Assembly (NCBI RefSeq): GCF_002843305.1 | Contig: NZ_PGSG01000009.1 | Span: 124,001 to 188,000 of the forward strand | From: Streptomyces barkulensis | Lineage (GTDB): Bacteria; Actinomycetota; Actinomycetes; Streptomycetales; Streptomycetaceae | Direction of reading: 5' to 3' | Length of the DNA: 64,000 nucleotides | Part shown: positions 1 to 9,099 of the stretch, piece after piece | Position numbering within the stretch: position 1 is the stretch's first letter | How the letters are laid out: each line of letters starts with the position of its first letter | Made by a program: the position numbers and the translations under genes | The notes under the pieces: generated by a model | Told to the model about the DNA's origin: nothing | Seen by the model: the letters and a program-made list of their open reading frames with translations, nothing else | Database searches by the model: none

Positions 1-296
1 CCAAGCCCTACCCCGTGGTCACCGGCCAGGACGCCGAGCTGGCGTCCATCAAGTCGATCATCGCCGGCCAGCAGACCCAGACCGTCTTCAAGGACACCCG
101 CAAGCTCGCCGAGCAGGCCGTGCGGATGACCGACGCCGTGCTGAAGGGCGAAAAGCCCGAGGTCAACGACACCGAGTCCTACGACAACGGCGTCAAGACC
201 GTCCCGGCCTATCTGCTGGAGCCGGTCAGCATCGACGAGTCCAACACCGACCTGCTCGTGGACGAGGGCTACTACACCGCCGACCAGCTCAGGTAA
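1..296 (+). CDS. Sugar ABC transporter substrate-binding protein, C-terminal end (partial)
   Basis: The frame is open at the left edge and ends at TAA 294-296, leaving about 97 C-terminal residues. The visible segments VTGQDAE and [14 protein letters not shown] are typical of the last helices of XylF/ChvE-type binding proteins that deliver xylose, arabinose or related sugars to an ABC importer. In a Gram-positive cell this would be a lipoprotein on the outer face of the membrane, but its N-terminus lies outside the window. It is followed after 29 bases by the ATPase gene and then the permease, as in xylFGH or chvE-gguAB operons. The family call is firm; the exact sugar cannot be decided from this piece. 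Confidence 0.85.
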   Translation, partial: KPYPVVTGQDAELASIKSIIAGQQTQTVFKDTRKLAEQAVRMTDAVLKGEKPEVNDTESYDNGVKTVPAYLLEPVSIDESNTDLLVDEGYYTADQLR

Positions 297-325
297 CCCG
301 GCCCCCACTCCCCCCAGGAGCAGTC

Positions 326-1891
326 ATGAGCAGCGTTCTGGAGATGCGCTCGATCACCAAGACCTTCCCCGGGGTCAGGGCGCTGTCCGGGGTCGATCTC
401 ACCGTCCGGCCCAAGGAGATCCACGCGGTCTGCGGGGAGAACGGGGCCGGCAAGTCGACGCTGATGAAGGTGCTCAGCGGTGTCCATCCGCACGGCAGCT
501 ACGAGGGGGAGATCCTCTTCGAGGGCGAGCCGTGCGCCTTCCGCGACATCCGGGCCAGCGAACGGCGCGGCATCGTCATCATCCACCAGGAACTGGCGCT
601 GGTGCCCTACCTGTCCATCGCCGAGAACATCTTCCTGGGCAACGAGCACTCCTTCCGCGGCATCGTCCGCCGGCGGGAGACCGCCCGTCACGCCGCCGAG
701 CTGATGCGGCGGGTCGGGCTGCGCGAGAACCCGCACACCCGCGTCGCGGACATCGGCGTGGGCAAGCAGCAGTTGGTGGAGATCGCCAAGGCGCTGGCGA
801 AGAGGGTGCGGCTGCTGATCCTGGACGAGCCGACCGCCGCCCTCAACGACGAGGACAGCGCCAAGCTGCTGGGCCTCATCGGGGAGCTGCGCTCCCAGGG
901 AGTCGCCTGCGTCCTCATCTCCCACAAGCTGGGCGAGATCCGCGAGGTGGCGGACACCGTCACCGTCCTGCGCGACGGGCGGACGGTCGAGACGCTCGCC
1001 GTCCGCCCCTCCCCCGGCGCCCCCGCCGAGGTCTCCGAGGACCGGATCATCCGCGGCATGGTCGGCCGCGACCTGGACAGCCGCTTCCCGCCGCGCACCC
1101 GCTACCGGGGGCCGGACGCCGGGCGGGTGGCGCTGGAGATCTCCGGCTGGACGGTCCGCCACCCCGTCGACCACCGGCGCAAGGTCGTCGACGACGTGTC
1201 GCTGAACGTGCGGCGCGGCGAGGTCGTCGGTCTCGCCGGTCTGATGGGCGCGGGCCGCACCGAGCTGGCGATGAGCGTCTTCGGTCGCTCCTACGGCCTG
1301 TACGAGGGCGGCACCGTGCGGATCGACGGCGAGGAGGCCGACACCCGTACCGTGCCGCGGGCGGTCGCCCGCGGTCTGGCGTACGTCACCGAGGACCGCA
1401 AGACCTACGGGCTGAACCTGATCGACACCGTCAGCCGCAACATCTCCCTGGCCTCACTGCCGAAACTGGCCCGGGCCGGGGTGGTGGACGAGCACCGGGA
1501 GCGGCAGGTCGCCGAGGGCTACCGCGACTCGATGAACATCAAGACCCCGACCGTCTCCGAGCAAGTCGGCCGGCTCAGCGGCGGCAACCAGCAGAAGGTC
1601 GTGCTCGGCAGGTGGGTGCACGCCGATCCGGAGGTGCTGATCCTCGACGAGCCGACGCGCGGCATCGACGTCGGGGCGAAGTACGAGATCTACACCGCCG
1701 TCGACCGCCTCGCCGCCCAGGGCAGGGCGGTGCTGCTGATCTCCTCCGAGCTGCCGGAGCTGCTGGGGATGTGCGACCGGATCTACACCATGGCGGCCGG
1801 GCGGCTGACCGGCGAGGTGGCGCGCGAGGACGCGACCCAGGAAGTGCTGATGCGTCATATGACGAGGGACGGGAGCCGAAGCGGCCGATGA
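326..1891 (+). CDS. Sugar ABC transporter ATP-binding protein (XylG/GguA type, two NBDs)
   Basis: This 521-residue protein has the duplicated ATPase layout of the RbsA/XylG/MmsA family and powers sugar import at the inner face of the membrane. Domain 1 has an intact Walker A (GENGAGKST, lysine 43), a degenerate signature (VGKQQL) and Walker [12 protein letters not shown]. Domain 2 has the usual degenerate Walker A (GLMGAGRTE) but a good signature (LSGGNQQK) and [11 protein letters not shown]. This asymmetry is normal for the family. The ATG is preceded by AGGAG at 316-320 with five bases of spacing. Its TGA overlaps the ATG of the permease by four bases, so the two are translationally coupled. 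It pairs with the binding protein upstream. Confidence 0.93.
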   Translation: MSSVLEMRSITKTFPGVRALSGVDLTVRPKEIHAVCGENGAGKSTLMKVLSGVHPHGSYEGEILFEGEPCAFRDIRASERRGIVIIHQELALVPYLSIAENIFLGNEHSFRGIVRRRETARHAAELMRRVGLRENPHTRVADIGVGKQQLVEIAKALAKRVRLLILDEPTAALNDEDSAKLLGLIGELRSQGVACVLISHKLGEIREVADTVTVLRDGRTVETLAVRPSPGAPAEVSEDRIIRGMVGRDLDSRFPPRTRYRGPDAGRVALEISGWTVRHPVDHRRKVVDDVSLNVRRGEVVGLAGLMGAGRTELAMSVFGRSYGLYEGGTVRIDGEEADTRTVPRAVARGLAYVTEDRKTYGLNLIDTVSRNISLASLPKLARAGVVDEHRERQVAEGYRDSMNIKTPTVSEQVGRLSGGNQQKVVLGRWVHADPEVLILDEPTRGIDVGAKYEIYTAVDRLAAQGRAVLLISSELPELLGMCDRIYTMAAGRLTGEVAREDATQEVLMRHMTRDGSRSGR

Positions 1892-3186
1892 CGACCGAAG
1901 AGAGTGTTGCGCGCAAGGGGCCCGGCGGGCCGACGGGGAACCTCCGGGGCGGTACGGACTCCGGTGGCTCCGGTGGTGACGGCGGCGGTGGTGGCGGCGG
2001 TGGTGGCGGCGGAGGCGCCGTGGCGCTGCTGCTGCGGACCGTGCGCTCCGACATGCGGCAGTACGGGATGCTCCTCGCGCTGGCGCTGATCGTCGTGCTG
2101 TTCCAGATCTGGACCGACGGCAATCTGCTCAAGCCCGTCAACGTCTCCAACATCGTCCAGCAGAACAGCTACATCCTGATCCTGGCCATGGGCATGATGA
2201 TAGTGATCATCGCCGGCCACATCGACCTGTCGGTCGGCTCGCTGGCCGCCTTCGTCGGGGCCGCGGCGGCCGTGCTGATGGTCCACCACGACATGTCCTG
2301 GCCGGCGGCGCTGGCCTGCTCGCTGCTGATCGGCGCGGTGGCCGGCGCCTGGCAGGGCTTCTGGATCGCCTATGTGGGCATCCCGTCGTTCATCGTGACC
2401 CTGGCGGGGATGCTGCTGTTCCGCGGCGGCACCCAGATCCTGCTGGAGGGGCAGTCGCTGGCGCCCTTCCCGCGCGGCTTCCAGAACATCAGCCAGGGCT
2501 TCCTGCCCGAGGGCGGCCCGCTGGACAACTACCACGACCTGACGGTGCTGATCGGTGTGGTCGTGGTGGCGGTCGTGCTGTTCCAGGAGTGGCGCGGCCG
2601 GCGCCGGCAGCGGGAGTACGAGCTGGAGGTGCTGCCTCTGAGCCTGTTCGTCCTCAAGTGCGTGGCGATCGTGGCGGCGGTGGTGGCGTTCACCCTGACC
2701 CTGGCCAGCTACCGGGGCGTCCCGGTGGTGCTGCTGATCATGTGCGGCATCCTGATCGGGCTGGGCTTCGTGATGCGCAACGCCGTCGTCGGCCGCCATG
2801 TGTACGCCCTCGGCGGCAACCGGGCCGCGGCCAGGCTGTCGGGCGTGAAGGACAGGCGGGTCACGTTCCTGGTCTTCGTCAACATGGGCGTACTGGCGGC
2901 GCTGGCGGGCTGCGTGTACGCCGCCCGGCTGAACGCGGGCACCCCGCAGGCGGGCATCAACTTCGAGCTGGAGGCGATCGCCGCCGCGTTCATCGGCGGA
3001 GCCTCGATGAGCGGCGGTGTGGGTACCGTGCTCGGAGCCATCATCGGCGGCCTGGTGCTCGGCGTGCTCAACAACGGCATGTCCCTGGTGGGTATCGGCA
3101 CCGACTACCAGCAGGTCATCAAGGGCCTGGTCCTGCTGGCGGCGGTGGGATTCGACGTCTGGAACAAGAGGAAGGTGGGCTCGTGA
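1888..3186 (+). CDS. Sugar ABC transporter permease (XylH/GguB type)
   Basis: This 432-residue membrane permease starts at the ATG that overlaps the ATPase stop (ATGA). It belongs to the RbsC/XylH family; the conserved stretch GHIDLSVGS after the second membrane segment and [11 protein letters not shown] near the C-terminus are visible. About ten hydrophobic segments follow a cytoplasmic N-terminal tail. That tail (residues about 27-44) is an almost pure glycine run with a few Ser/Asp, which is unusual for the family and arises from GGC/GGT codon repeats at 1963-2011. The stop overlaps the GTG of the epimerase gene by four bases, extending the operon. Confidence 0.92.
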   Translation: MTTEESVARKGPGGPTGNLRGGTDSGGSGGDGGGGGGGGGGGGAVALLLRTVRSDMRQYGMLLALALIVVLFQIWTDGNLLKPVNVSNIVQQNSYILILAMGMMIVIIAGHIDLSVGSLAAFVGAAAAVLMVHHDMSWPAALACSLLIGAVAGAWQGFWIAYVGIPSFIVTLAGMLLFRGGTQILLEGQSLAPFPRGFQNISQGFLPEGGPLDNYHDLTVLIGVVVVAVVLFQEWRGRRRQREYELEVLPLSLFVLKCVAIVAAVVAFTLTLASYRGVPVVLLIMCGILIGLGFVMRNAVVGRHVYALGGNRAAARLSGVKDRRVTFLVFVNMGVLAALAGCVYAARLNAGTPQAGINFELEAIAAAFIGGASMSGGVGTVLGAIIGGLVLGVLNNGMSLVGIGTDYQQVIKGLVLLAAVGFDVWNKRKVGS

Positions 3187-4352
3187 GCACCAGCAGACGC
3201 AGTGTGATCGGTGCGGCCGCCGCGGCCGGACTGGCGGCCGCGGCGACCGCGGGACCGGGCGCGGGGGCCGCGCAGGCGAAGCCGGGCGGGCCGTCCGCGC
3301 CGCACCGCGCCCGCTTCGGCGAACTGGCGGACGGCACGGAGGTGGACGTCTGGACGCTGTCGTACGGGGGCACCCGGCTGCGGGTGCTGTCCTACGGGGG
3401 CATCGTGCAGTCCCTGGAGGTGCCCGACCGGCACGGCCGGCTCGCGAACGTCTCGCTCGGCTTCGGTGACCCGGCCTCCTACGAGGCCGGCTCCCCCTAC
3501 TTCGGCGCGCTCATCGGCCGCTACGGCAACCGCATCGCGCAGGGCCGCTTCACCCTGGACGGCAGCACCTACGAACTGCCGCGCAACGACGGCGACAACA
3601 CCCTGCACGGCGGCGACCGCGGCTTCGACAAGCGGATGTGGGCGGTGGAGCCGTTCACCCGGCGCGGCGAGGTGGGGCTGGTGCTGACGCGCACCAGCGA
3701 GGACGGCGAGATGGGCTTCCCCGGAAGGCTGGAGGTCCGGGTGGAGTACGCGCTGGACCGCCGCGGCGACTTCCGCATCGGCTACGAGGCCACCACCGAC
3801 CGGCCCACCGTCGTCAACCTCACCAACCACACCTACTTCAACCTCGCCGGTGAGGGCTCCGGCAGCGTCCTGGAGCACGAGCTGGAGATCGCCGCCTCCC
3901 GCTACACGCCGGTGGACGGGACGCTGATCCCCACCGGCGAGCTGGAGCGGGTGGCGGGCACGCCGCTGGACTTCCGACGGGCCAAGCCGATCGGGACGGA
4001 CATCCGCAAGGCGCACCCGCAGATCCTGTACGGGCAGGGCTACGACCACAACCTGGTGCTGGACAAGGGCATCACCGCCGAGCCCGAGCACTTCGCCACC
4101 GTCCGCGAGCCGGTCTCGGGCCGGGTGATGCGGATCGCCACCACCGAGCCGGGCGTGCAGTTCTACAGCGGCAACTTCCTCGACGGCACCCTGGAGGGCA
4201 CCTCGGGGCGGGTCTACCGGCAGAGCGACGGTTTCTGCCTGGAGACCCAGCACTTCCCCGACTCCCCCAACCAGCCGTCGTTCCCCACCACCGTGCTGCG
4301 GCCGGGGCGCACCTACCGCTCCACCACCGTCCACTCCTTCCGCGCCGAGTAG
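3183..4352 (+). CDS. galM: Aldose 1-epimerase, Tat-exported
   Basis: This 389-residue protein starts with GTG inside the permease stop (GTGA overlap). It interconverts alpha and beta anomers of aldoses. Family marks are NRIAQGRF, LHGG, NLTNHTYFNL with the catalytic-type histidine, and the late YSGNFLDG segment. The N-terminus (SRRSVIGAAAAAGL, then an Ala-rich stretch ending AQA) is a twin-arginine signal, so the mature enzyme acts outside the cell. Its position after a pentose importer suggests it supplies the preferred anomer to the binding protein. It is the last gene of the rightward operon and faces the arabinofuranosidase gene, with a hairpin between them. Confidence 0.92.
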   Translation: MSTSRRSVIGAAAAAGLAAAATAGPGAGAAQAKPGGPSAPHRARFGELADGTEVDVWTLSYGGTRLRVLSYGGIVQSLEVPDRHGRLANVSLGFGDPASYEAGSPYFGALIGRYGNRIAQGRFTLDGSTYELPRNDGDNTLHGGDRGFDKRMWAVEPFTRRGEVGLVLTRTSEDGEMGFPGRLEVRVEYALDRRGDFRIGYEATTDRPTVVNLTNHTYFNLAGEGSGSVLEHELEIAASRYTPVDGTLIPTGELERVAGTPLDFRRAKPIGTDIRKAHPQILYGQGYDHNLVLDKGITAEPEHFATVREPVSGRVMRIATTEPGVQFYSGNFLDGTLEGTSGRVYRQSDGFCLETQHFPDSPNQPSFPTTVLRPGRTYRSTTVHSFRAE

Positions 4353-4384
4353 ACCGGGCAGGGCGCGCAGGGCGGTGCGCGCAG

Positions 4385-4417
4385 GGCGGGGGCGGTCCGG
4401 ACCGGGCCGCCCCCGCC
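4385..4417. terminator. Bidirectional terminator between galM and the arabinofuranosidase gene
   Basis: A perfect 11-bp inverted repeat (GGCGGGGGCGG at 4385-4395 with CCGCCCCCGCC at 4407-4417) encloses an 11-base loop that itself holds the palindrome TCCGGA. It lies between two converging genes, so it can serve both. There is no T-run, as is common in Streptomyces. Confidence 0.6.
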
Positions 4418-4426
4418 GCCTTGCCG

Positions 4427-4486
4427 TCAGCGCATCAGCACGTCAGCACGTCAGCACAATCAGCCCGTCAGCCCGTCAGCCCGTCA
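4427..4486. repeat. Imperfect 8-bp tandem repeat
   Basis: Three copies of a CAGCACGT-like unit are followed by three copies of CAGCCCGT. The array runs up to and into the stop codon (4484-4486) of the leftward arabinofuranosidase gene. It looks like slippage-generated satellite sequence at a convergent 3' end. No function is evident. Confidence 0.6.
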
Positions 4487-5992
4487 CACGAGCCGGATCA
4501 TGTTCCACGACATCGGCTCCAGGGTGGCGCGCAGCACCCCGCCGTCCAGCCCCGTGCCCTCCCCCTGTCGGGGGGCGACCCGCTCGGGTTCGGCGAGGGT
4601 GTTGCGGGCCTCGGGGTCGGCGTCGGCCAGCACACTGTGCTCGGCGACCCGCTCCAGATCCAGCCCGTGCAGGGCGACCTCCAGAGGCAGGGCGCCGTGC
4701 CGGCCGCGGTTGACGGCGAAGACGGTGACGGCGCCGGTGGCCTCGTCCCGCACCGCGGTGGCGTGCAGCAGCGGCACCTCGCCGTACTTCGCGGTGGTGT
4801 ACGTGGGCGACTGCACCCGTACCTCCAGCACCTGCCCGCGCCCGTGGCGGGATGCCTGGGCGAAGGGGAAGAAGGTGGTCTGCCGCCAGGCCGGGCCTCC
4901 TGGCTCGGTCATGATCGGGGCGATGACGTTGACCAGCTGCGCCAGGCAGGCGACGGCCACCCGGTCGGCGTGGCGCAGCAGGGCGATGAGCAGGGAGCCG
5001 AAGACGACGGCGTCGGTGACGGTGTAGTTGTCCTCCAGCAGCCGGGGCGCCTCCTCCCAGTCGGGCAGCGGCTCGGCCTGGAAGCGGCGCTGGTACCAGA
5101 CGTTCCACTCGTCGAAGGAGAGGTTGATGCGCTTGGGCGACTTCAGCCGGGCCCCGACGTGGTCGCAGGTGGCCACCACGTTCTCGATGAAGGACTCCAT
5201 GTCCACCGCGGAGGCCAGGAAGGAGTCGCGGTCCCCGTCGGTCTCCTCGTAGTAGGCGTGCAGGGAGATGTGGTCGACCAGGTCGTAGGTCTCGGCCAGG
5301 ACAGTGGCCTCCCAGGCGGCGAAGGTGTCCATCGCCTGGTTTGAGCTGCCGCAGGCGACCAGTTCCAGGGAGTCGTCGAGCCGGCGCATGGCGCGGGCGG
5401 TCTCGGCGGCCAGCCGGCCGTACTCGGCGGCGGTCTTGTGACCGGTCTGCCAGGGGCCGTCCATCTCGTTGCCCAGGCACCACAGCCGGATACCGTAGGG
5501 CTCCTTGTCGCCGTGGGCGGCGCGCAGGTCGGACAGGGCGGTGCCGCCGGGGTGGTTGGCGTACTCCAGCAGCTCGCGGGCCTCCGCCACGCCGCGGGTG
5601 CCGAGGTTGACGGCCATCATGGGCTCGCCGCCGGCCTTGCGGACGAAGTCGATGTACTCGGCCAGGCCGAAGCGGTTGGACTCCACCGACCGCCAGGCGG
5701 CGTCCAGGCGGCGGGGGCGCTGTTCGACGGGCCCGACGCTGTCCTCCCAGCGGTATCCGGAGACGAAGTTCCCGCCGGGGTAGCGGATGGCGGTCACGCC
5801 CAGTTCGCGGACCAGTTCCAGGACGTCGGTGCGCAGGCCCTGCTCGTCGGCGCGGGGGTGCCCGGGTTCGAAGACCCCCGTGTAGACGCAGCGGCCGAGG
5901 TGCTCCACGAAGGAGCCGAACAGCCGGGGGTCGACCTCGCCGACGGTGAAGGCGGGGTCGAGGGTGAACCGGGCCGGATGGGCGGTGCTCAT
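4484..5992 (-). CDS. abfA: Alpha-L-arabinofuranosidase, GH51
   Basis: This 502-residue enzyme has the full length and pattern of GH51 intracellular exo-arabinofuranosidases, which release L-arabinose from arabino-oligosaccharides. Marks seen are FGSFVEHLGRCVYTG at the N-terminus, the YPGGNFVSGY segment, WCLGNEMDGPWQ containing the acid/base glutamate, and LSFDEWNVWYQ containing the nucleophile glutamate. There is no signal peptide, so it acts in the cytoplasm on imported oligomers. The ATG at 5992 was chosen because the family N-terminus begins there; GGAAGGA sits just upstream. It is the last gene of the leftward arabinan operon, 62 bases behind the arabinanase stop. Confidence 0.93.
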   Translation of the reverse strand: MSTAHPARFTLDPAFTVGEVDPRLFGSFVEHLGRCVYTGVFEPGHPRADEQGLRTDVLELVRELGVTAIRYPGGNFVSGYRWEDSVGPVEQRPRRLDAAWRSVESNRFGLAEYIDFVRKAGGEPMMAVNLGTRGVAEARELLEYANHPGGTALSDLRAAHGDKEPYGIRLWCLGNEMDGPWQTGHKTAAEYGRLAAETARAMRRLDDSLELVACGSSNQAMDTFAAWEATVLAETYDLVDHISLHAYYEETDGDRDSFLASAVDMESFIENVVATCDHVGARLKSPKRINLSFDEWNVWYQRRFQAEPLPDWEEAPRLLEDNYTVTDAVVFGSLLIALLRHADRVAVACLAQLVNVIAPIMTEPGGPAWRQTTFFPFAQASRHGRGQVLEVRVQSPTYTTAKYGEVPLLHATAVRDEATGAVTVFAVNRGRHGALPLEVALHGLDLERVAEHSVLADADPEARNTLAEPERVAPRQGEGTGLDGGVLRATLEPMSWNMIRLV

Positions 5993-6045
5993 GGATTCCT
6001 TCCGTCGGGGGAAGGGGTGAGGCCCGGTTGGGCCCCACCCTGGAT

Positions 6046-6057
6046 TGAAAGGTTTCA
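6046..6057. promoter_or_regulatory. Possible short palindromic operator upstream of abfA
   Basis: TGAAAGGTTTCA is a 12-base near-palindrome (arms TGAAA/TTTCA). It spans the arabinanase stop codon and lies 54 bases before the arabinofuranosidase start. It resembles a truncated LacI-family half-site pair in an otherwise G/C-rich stretch. This is a weak call from one copy. Confidence 0.25.
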
Positions 6058-7104
6058 GTAAACTACCGGCCAGCCGCCTTCCCAGCGCATCAGGTTGATG
6101 CCGAGGGTGGGCGAGCCGTTGTTGTCGCGGTCGTAGTAGTGGTAGACGAGCAGGTCGCCGTCGACGTCCGGCATCACGGACTGGCCGCCGGGGCCGACGA
6201 CCCGGCCGTGGGTCTCCAGGACGACCGTTCCGCCGTTGTCGCGCATGTCCCTGCCGCTCCGGTCGCGGAACGGTCCGGTGGGACTGGTGGAGCGGCCGAC
6301 GCGGATGCTGTAGGTGCTGTCGGTGCCGGCGCAGCACTTGTCGAAGGACGCGAACAGGTAGTAGTAACCGCCCCGCTTGACCAGGGTCGGTCCCTCGATG
6401 CCGTTGCTGGTGGGGTTGCGGGCGGCCACGGAGTACAGGGTGCGGTCGCCGGGGTGCTGCTTGCCGGTGGAGGGGTCGAGCCGGATCATCTTGATCCCCG
6501 TCCACCAGGACCCGAAGGTCATCCACCACTTGCCGTCGTCGTCGACGAACAGGTTGGGGTCGATGGCGTTGTGGTCCGAGCCCGTGGTGGTGGCGTACAC
6601 CGGGCCGTGGTCGGTCCAGGTGCCGGGCAGTCCGCTGGGGCTGGTGGCCACGCCGATGGCGGAGTGGCTGGAGCCGAAGGTGGACAGGGAGTAGTACAGC
6701 CAGTACCGGCCGCCCCGCTTGGAGACGTCCGGCGCCCAGGGGCTGCGCTCGGGCGAGTACCGGCCCCACCAGGAGGGCGGGTTGGGGAACGCCGCCCCGG
6801 CGTGGGTGAAGTGGACGCGGTCGGTGGAGACGCGCGCCTGGGGCCCGTTGTGGGTGGAGTAGAGGATGTACCGGCCGTCGTCGAGGCGGACCATAGACGG
6901 GTCGTGCACGGAGATGTCGCCGGTCACCCGGCCGGGCCCCGGGTAGGCGGAGGCGCTGCCGGGGACGAGGGCCATCAGCGTGCCCAGCAGGGCGGCGACC
7001 AGGGCTGCCAGGCGCCGGCGGGCGGGCCTGCGGGAGGACGCGCGGTGGGGGAAGGTGTGGGGAGAGGCGTGGGGGGAGGTGTGGGGGGAGGTGCGACTGT
7101 TCAT
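6055..7104 (-). CDS. Secreted arabinanase / GH43 glycoside hydrolase
   Basis: This 349-residue protein has a Sec signal (charged, repetitive Ser-Pro-His-rich start, then LAALVAALLGTLMALVPGSASA). The mature part has the GH43 five-blade pattern: VHDPSMVRLDDGRYILYST with the catalytic aspartate, a DHNAIDPNLFVDDDG segment, and GIEGPTLVKRGGYYYLFAS with the general acid glutamate. This matches endo- or exo-1,5-alpha-L-arabinanases. It would cut arabinan outside the cell so that the following ABC importer can take up the oligomers. The N-terminus repeats SPH/TFPH motifs and the true start may be a few codons later. Confidence 0.9.
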   Translation of the reverse strand: MNSRTSPHTSPHASPHTFPHRASSRRPARRRLAALVAALLGTLMALVPGSASAYPGPGRVTGDISVHDPSMVRLDDGRYILYSTHNGPQARVSTDRVHFTHAGAAFPNPPSWWGRYSPERSPWAPDVSKRGGRYWLYYSLSTFGSSHSAIGVATSPSGLPGTWTDHGPVYATTTGSDHNAIDPNLFVDDDGKWWMTFGSWWTGIKMIRLDPSTGKQHPGDRTLYSVAARNPTSNGIEGPTLVKRGGYYYLFASFDKCCAGTDSTYSIRVGRSTSPTGPFRDRSGRDMRDNGGTVVLETHGRVVGPGGQSVMPDVDGDLLVYHYYDRDNNGSPTLGINLMRWEGGWPVVY

Positions 7105-7219
7105 CGGGCTCCTTCGGAAGTTCTCGGTGACCGGTCGGGGTTCACGGCTTCTTGGGACCTCCTCTCCTGTCCTGCGGGGCGGAACGGGACGGGCGGGACG
7201 GGCCGGGGCCGGCCTTCCG

Positions 7220-8143
7220 TCACTGGCCGGCCAGCCCCGTGTGGGCGACGCCTCGCACGATCTGCCGCTGGAAGAAGGCGAAGACCAGCAGCAGCGGCAA
7301 CCCGGCGATCACCAGTGAGGCCATCACCTGGGCGTAGCGGGCGCCGTAGGTGGACTGGACGTTGACCAGGCCGACCGGCAGCGTCATCGCGTTCGGGTCG
7401 GTGGTCACCAGGAACGGCCACAGGAAGTTGTTCCAGGTCTGGATGAAGGTGAAGATGGCGACGGCGGCCAGGACCGGCCGCGACAGCGGCAGCACGACCG
7501 TCCAGAACACCCGCCAGCGCCCGGCGCCGTCGACGTGGGCGGCCTCCTCCAGTTCCCGCGGCACCCCCTCGAAGAACTTCACCAGGATGAACATCATGGC
7601 GGGGACGGCGACCTGGGGCAGGATCACGCCCCAGTAGGTGTCGACCAGTCCGAGGGAGACCATCTCGGCGAAGAGCGGGGCGATGAGCACCTGCGGCGGC
7701 ACCATGATCCCGGCCAGCACGAGCCCGTAGAGCGTCTTCCGGCCGCGGAAGGCGGTGCGTGAGAAGCCGTAGGCGGCCATGGCGCAGGTCGCGACGGTCA
7801 GCGCGGTCGTCACGACCGAGATGTAGGCCGAGTTGAGCATCCACCGCGCCAGGTCCCCGGAGGCCCACACCTTCTCGTAGGCGTCGAAGGTGATCTGCGA
7901 GCCGATCCACTCCAGCGAGGTGCGCGTCGTCTCGTTCTCGGGCTTGAGCGAGGTGGCCACCGCCCAGGCCAGCGGCAGCACCCACAGTGCCGCCAGGACG
8001 AGTGCGGCGGCCAGCAGCGCGACACGGCCCGGGGTCCAGCGCGGCCGCCGGTCGGCCTCACCGGCGGGTCCGGCGGGTCCGGCGGGTCCGGCGGGGCCGG
8101 CGGACGGTGCGGCCGGGTTCACGGCCTTCGCGGTCGCGCTCAC
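7220..8143 (-). CDS. Carbohydrate ABC transporter permease (MalG/AraQ type)
   Basis: This 307-residue, six-helix inner-membrane permease is of the CUT1 class. The EAA loop that contacts the ATPase is visible as EEAAHVDGAGRWRVFWTVVLPLSRP. Start is the GTG at 8143, which overlaps the upstream permease stop (GTGA). The N-terminal tail carries a PAGPAGPAG repeat from tandem 9-base units. No ATPase gene is present in the operon; in Streptomyces, CUT1 importers commonly share a distant MsiK-like ATPase, which is inferred here. Confidence 0.92.
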   Translation of the reverse strand: MSATAKAVNPAAPSAGPAGPAGPAGPAGEADRRPRWTPGRVALLAAALVLAALWVLPLAWAVATSLKPENETTRTSLEWIGSQITFDAYEKVWASGDLARWMLNSAYISVVTTALTVATCAMAAYGFSRTAFRGRKTLYGLVLAGIMVPPQVLIAPLFAEMVSLGLVDTYWGVILPQVAVPAMMFILVKFFEGVPRELEEAAHVDGAGRWRVFWTVVLPLSRPVLAAVAIFTFIQTWNNFLWPFLVTTDPNAMTLPVGLVNVQSTYGARYAQVMASLVIAGLPLLLVFAFFQRQIVRGVAHTGLAGQ

Positions 8144-9099
8144 TTGGCGGCCTCCTCACGAAAGCGGCGGGTCATCCGCAGGTGGATCAGCGACACGATC
8201 ACGATCAGGGCGAAGAAGACGTAGGAGACGGCCGAGGCGTAGCCGATCCGGTAGCCGGTGAAGCCGGCGTCGTAGACGTACTGCAGGATCGGGCGGGTGC
8301 TCTCGTCGGGACCGCCGCCGGTCATGATGTAGACCTGGTCGAAGATCTTCAGCGAGGCGAGGAGCTGGAGGACGACCACCACCGCCGTGGTGCGGTTGAG
8401 CATCGGCAGGGTGATGTGGACCAGCCGCCGCCAGGCGCCGGCGCCGTCCAGTTCGGCGGCCTCGTACAGATGCCGGGGGATGGCCTGGAGGGCGGCGAGG
8501 TAGAGCAGGAAGTTGAAGCCGACCGTCCACCACACGGTGGTCAGGGCGATCGAGAGCATCGCGTAGCGGGTGTCGGTCAGCCAGCCGATGCCGGGGTCGA
8601 GGCCGAGGGAGTTCAGCAGCAGGTCGGCCAGGCCGAAGTCGGACGGGTAGATCATCCACAGCCACAGCAGTCCGACGACGCCCGACGGCAGGAGGAACGG
8701 CGCGAACCAGCTCAGCCGCCACAGCCACTGGACCACCCGCAGATGGTGCGCGAGCAGGGCGAGGACGAGGCCCGTGACGACCAGGGGCACGGTGGACAGC
8801 AGGGTGAACCACACCGTGTTCCACAGCGACGACCACATCTCGGGGTCCCGCAGGGCCTCGGCGTAGTTGTCCAGGCCGGTGAACTCGCTTTCGGTGCCGG
8901 CGATGTTGTCGTCGCCCAGGCTCATCTTCAGGCCCAGCAGCACCGGCCAGACCAGGAAGAGCGCGTACAGCAGCAGGAAGGGGCCGGTGAAGACCAGGCC
9001 GTGCTCGGTCCAGTGCCGGCCCGCGGCCAGGGGGCCGGCCCCGGTACGGGCGGCCGCCCGGGCCGGTGGCGCCGGGGTGGTGGGCGCGGTCGCGGTCAT
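8140..9099 (-). CDS. Carbohydrate ABC transporter permease (MalF/AraP type)
   Basis: This 319-residue CUT1 permease has six predicted helices and the EAA motif YEAAELDGAGAWRRLVHITLPML. The ATG at 9099 overlaps the binding-protein stop by four bases (ATGA), and its own stop overlaps the next permease start, so three genes are tightly coupled. Together with the binding protein and the two downstream arabinan hydrolases it most likely imports arabino-oligosaccharides. The substrate is inferred from context only. Confidence 0.92.
   Translation of the reverse strand: MTATAPTTPAPPARAAARTGAGPLAAGRHWTEHGLVFTGPFLLLYALFLVWPVLLGLKMSLGDDNIAGTESEFTGLDNYAEALRDPEMWSSLWNTVWFTLLSTVPLVVTGLVLALLAHHLRVVQWLWRLSWFAPFLLPSGVVGLLWLWMIYPSDFGLADLLLNSLGLDPGIGWLTDTRYAMLSIALTTVWWTVGFNFLLYLAALQAIPRHLYEAAELDGAGAWRRLVHITLPMLNRTTAVVVVLQLLASLKIFDQVYIMTGGGPDESTRPILQYVYDAGFTGYRIGYASAVSYVFFALIVIVSLIHLRMTRRFREEAAK

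Noticed and set aside
532..1887. Long N-terminal extension in frame with the sugar permease
   Set aside because: It overlaps the ATPase gene entirely and reads as Arg/Pro/Gly noise; the ATGA overlap at 1888 gives the real start.
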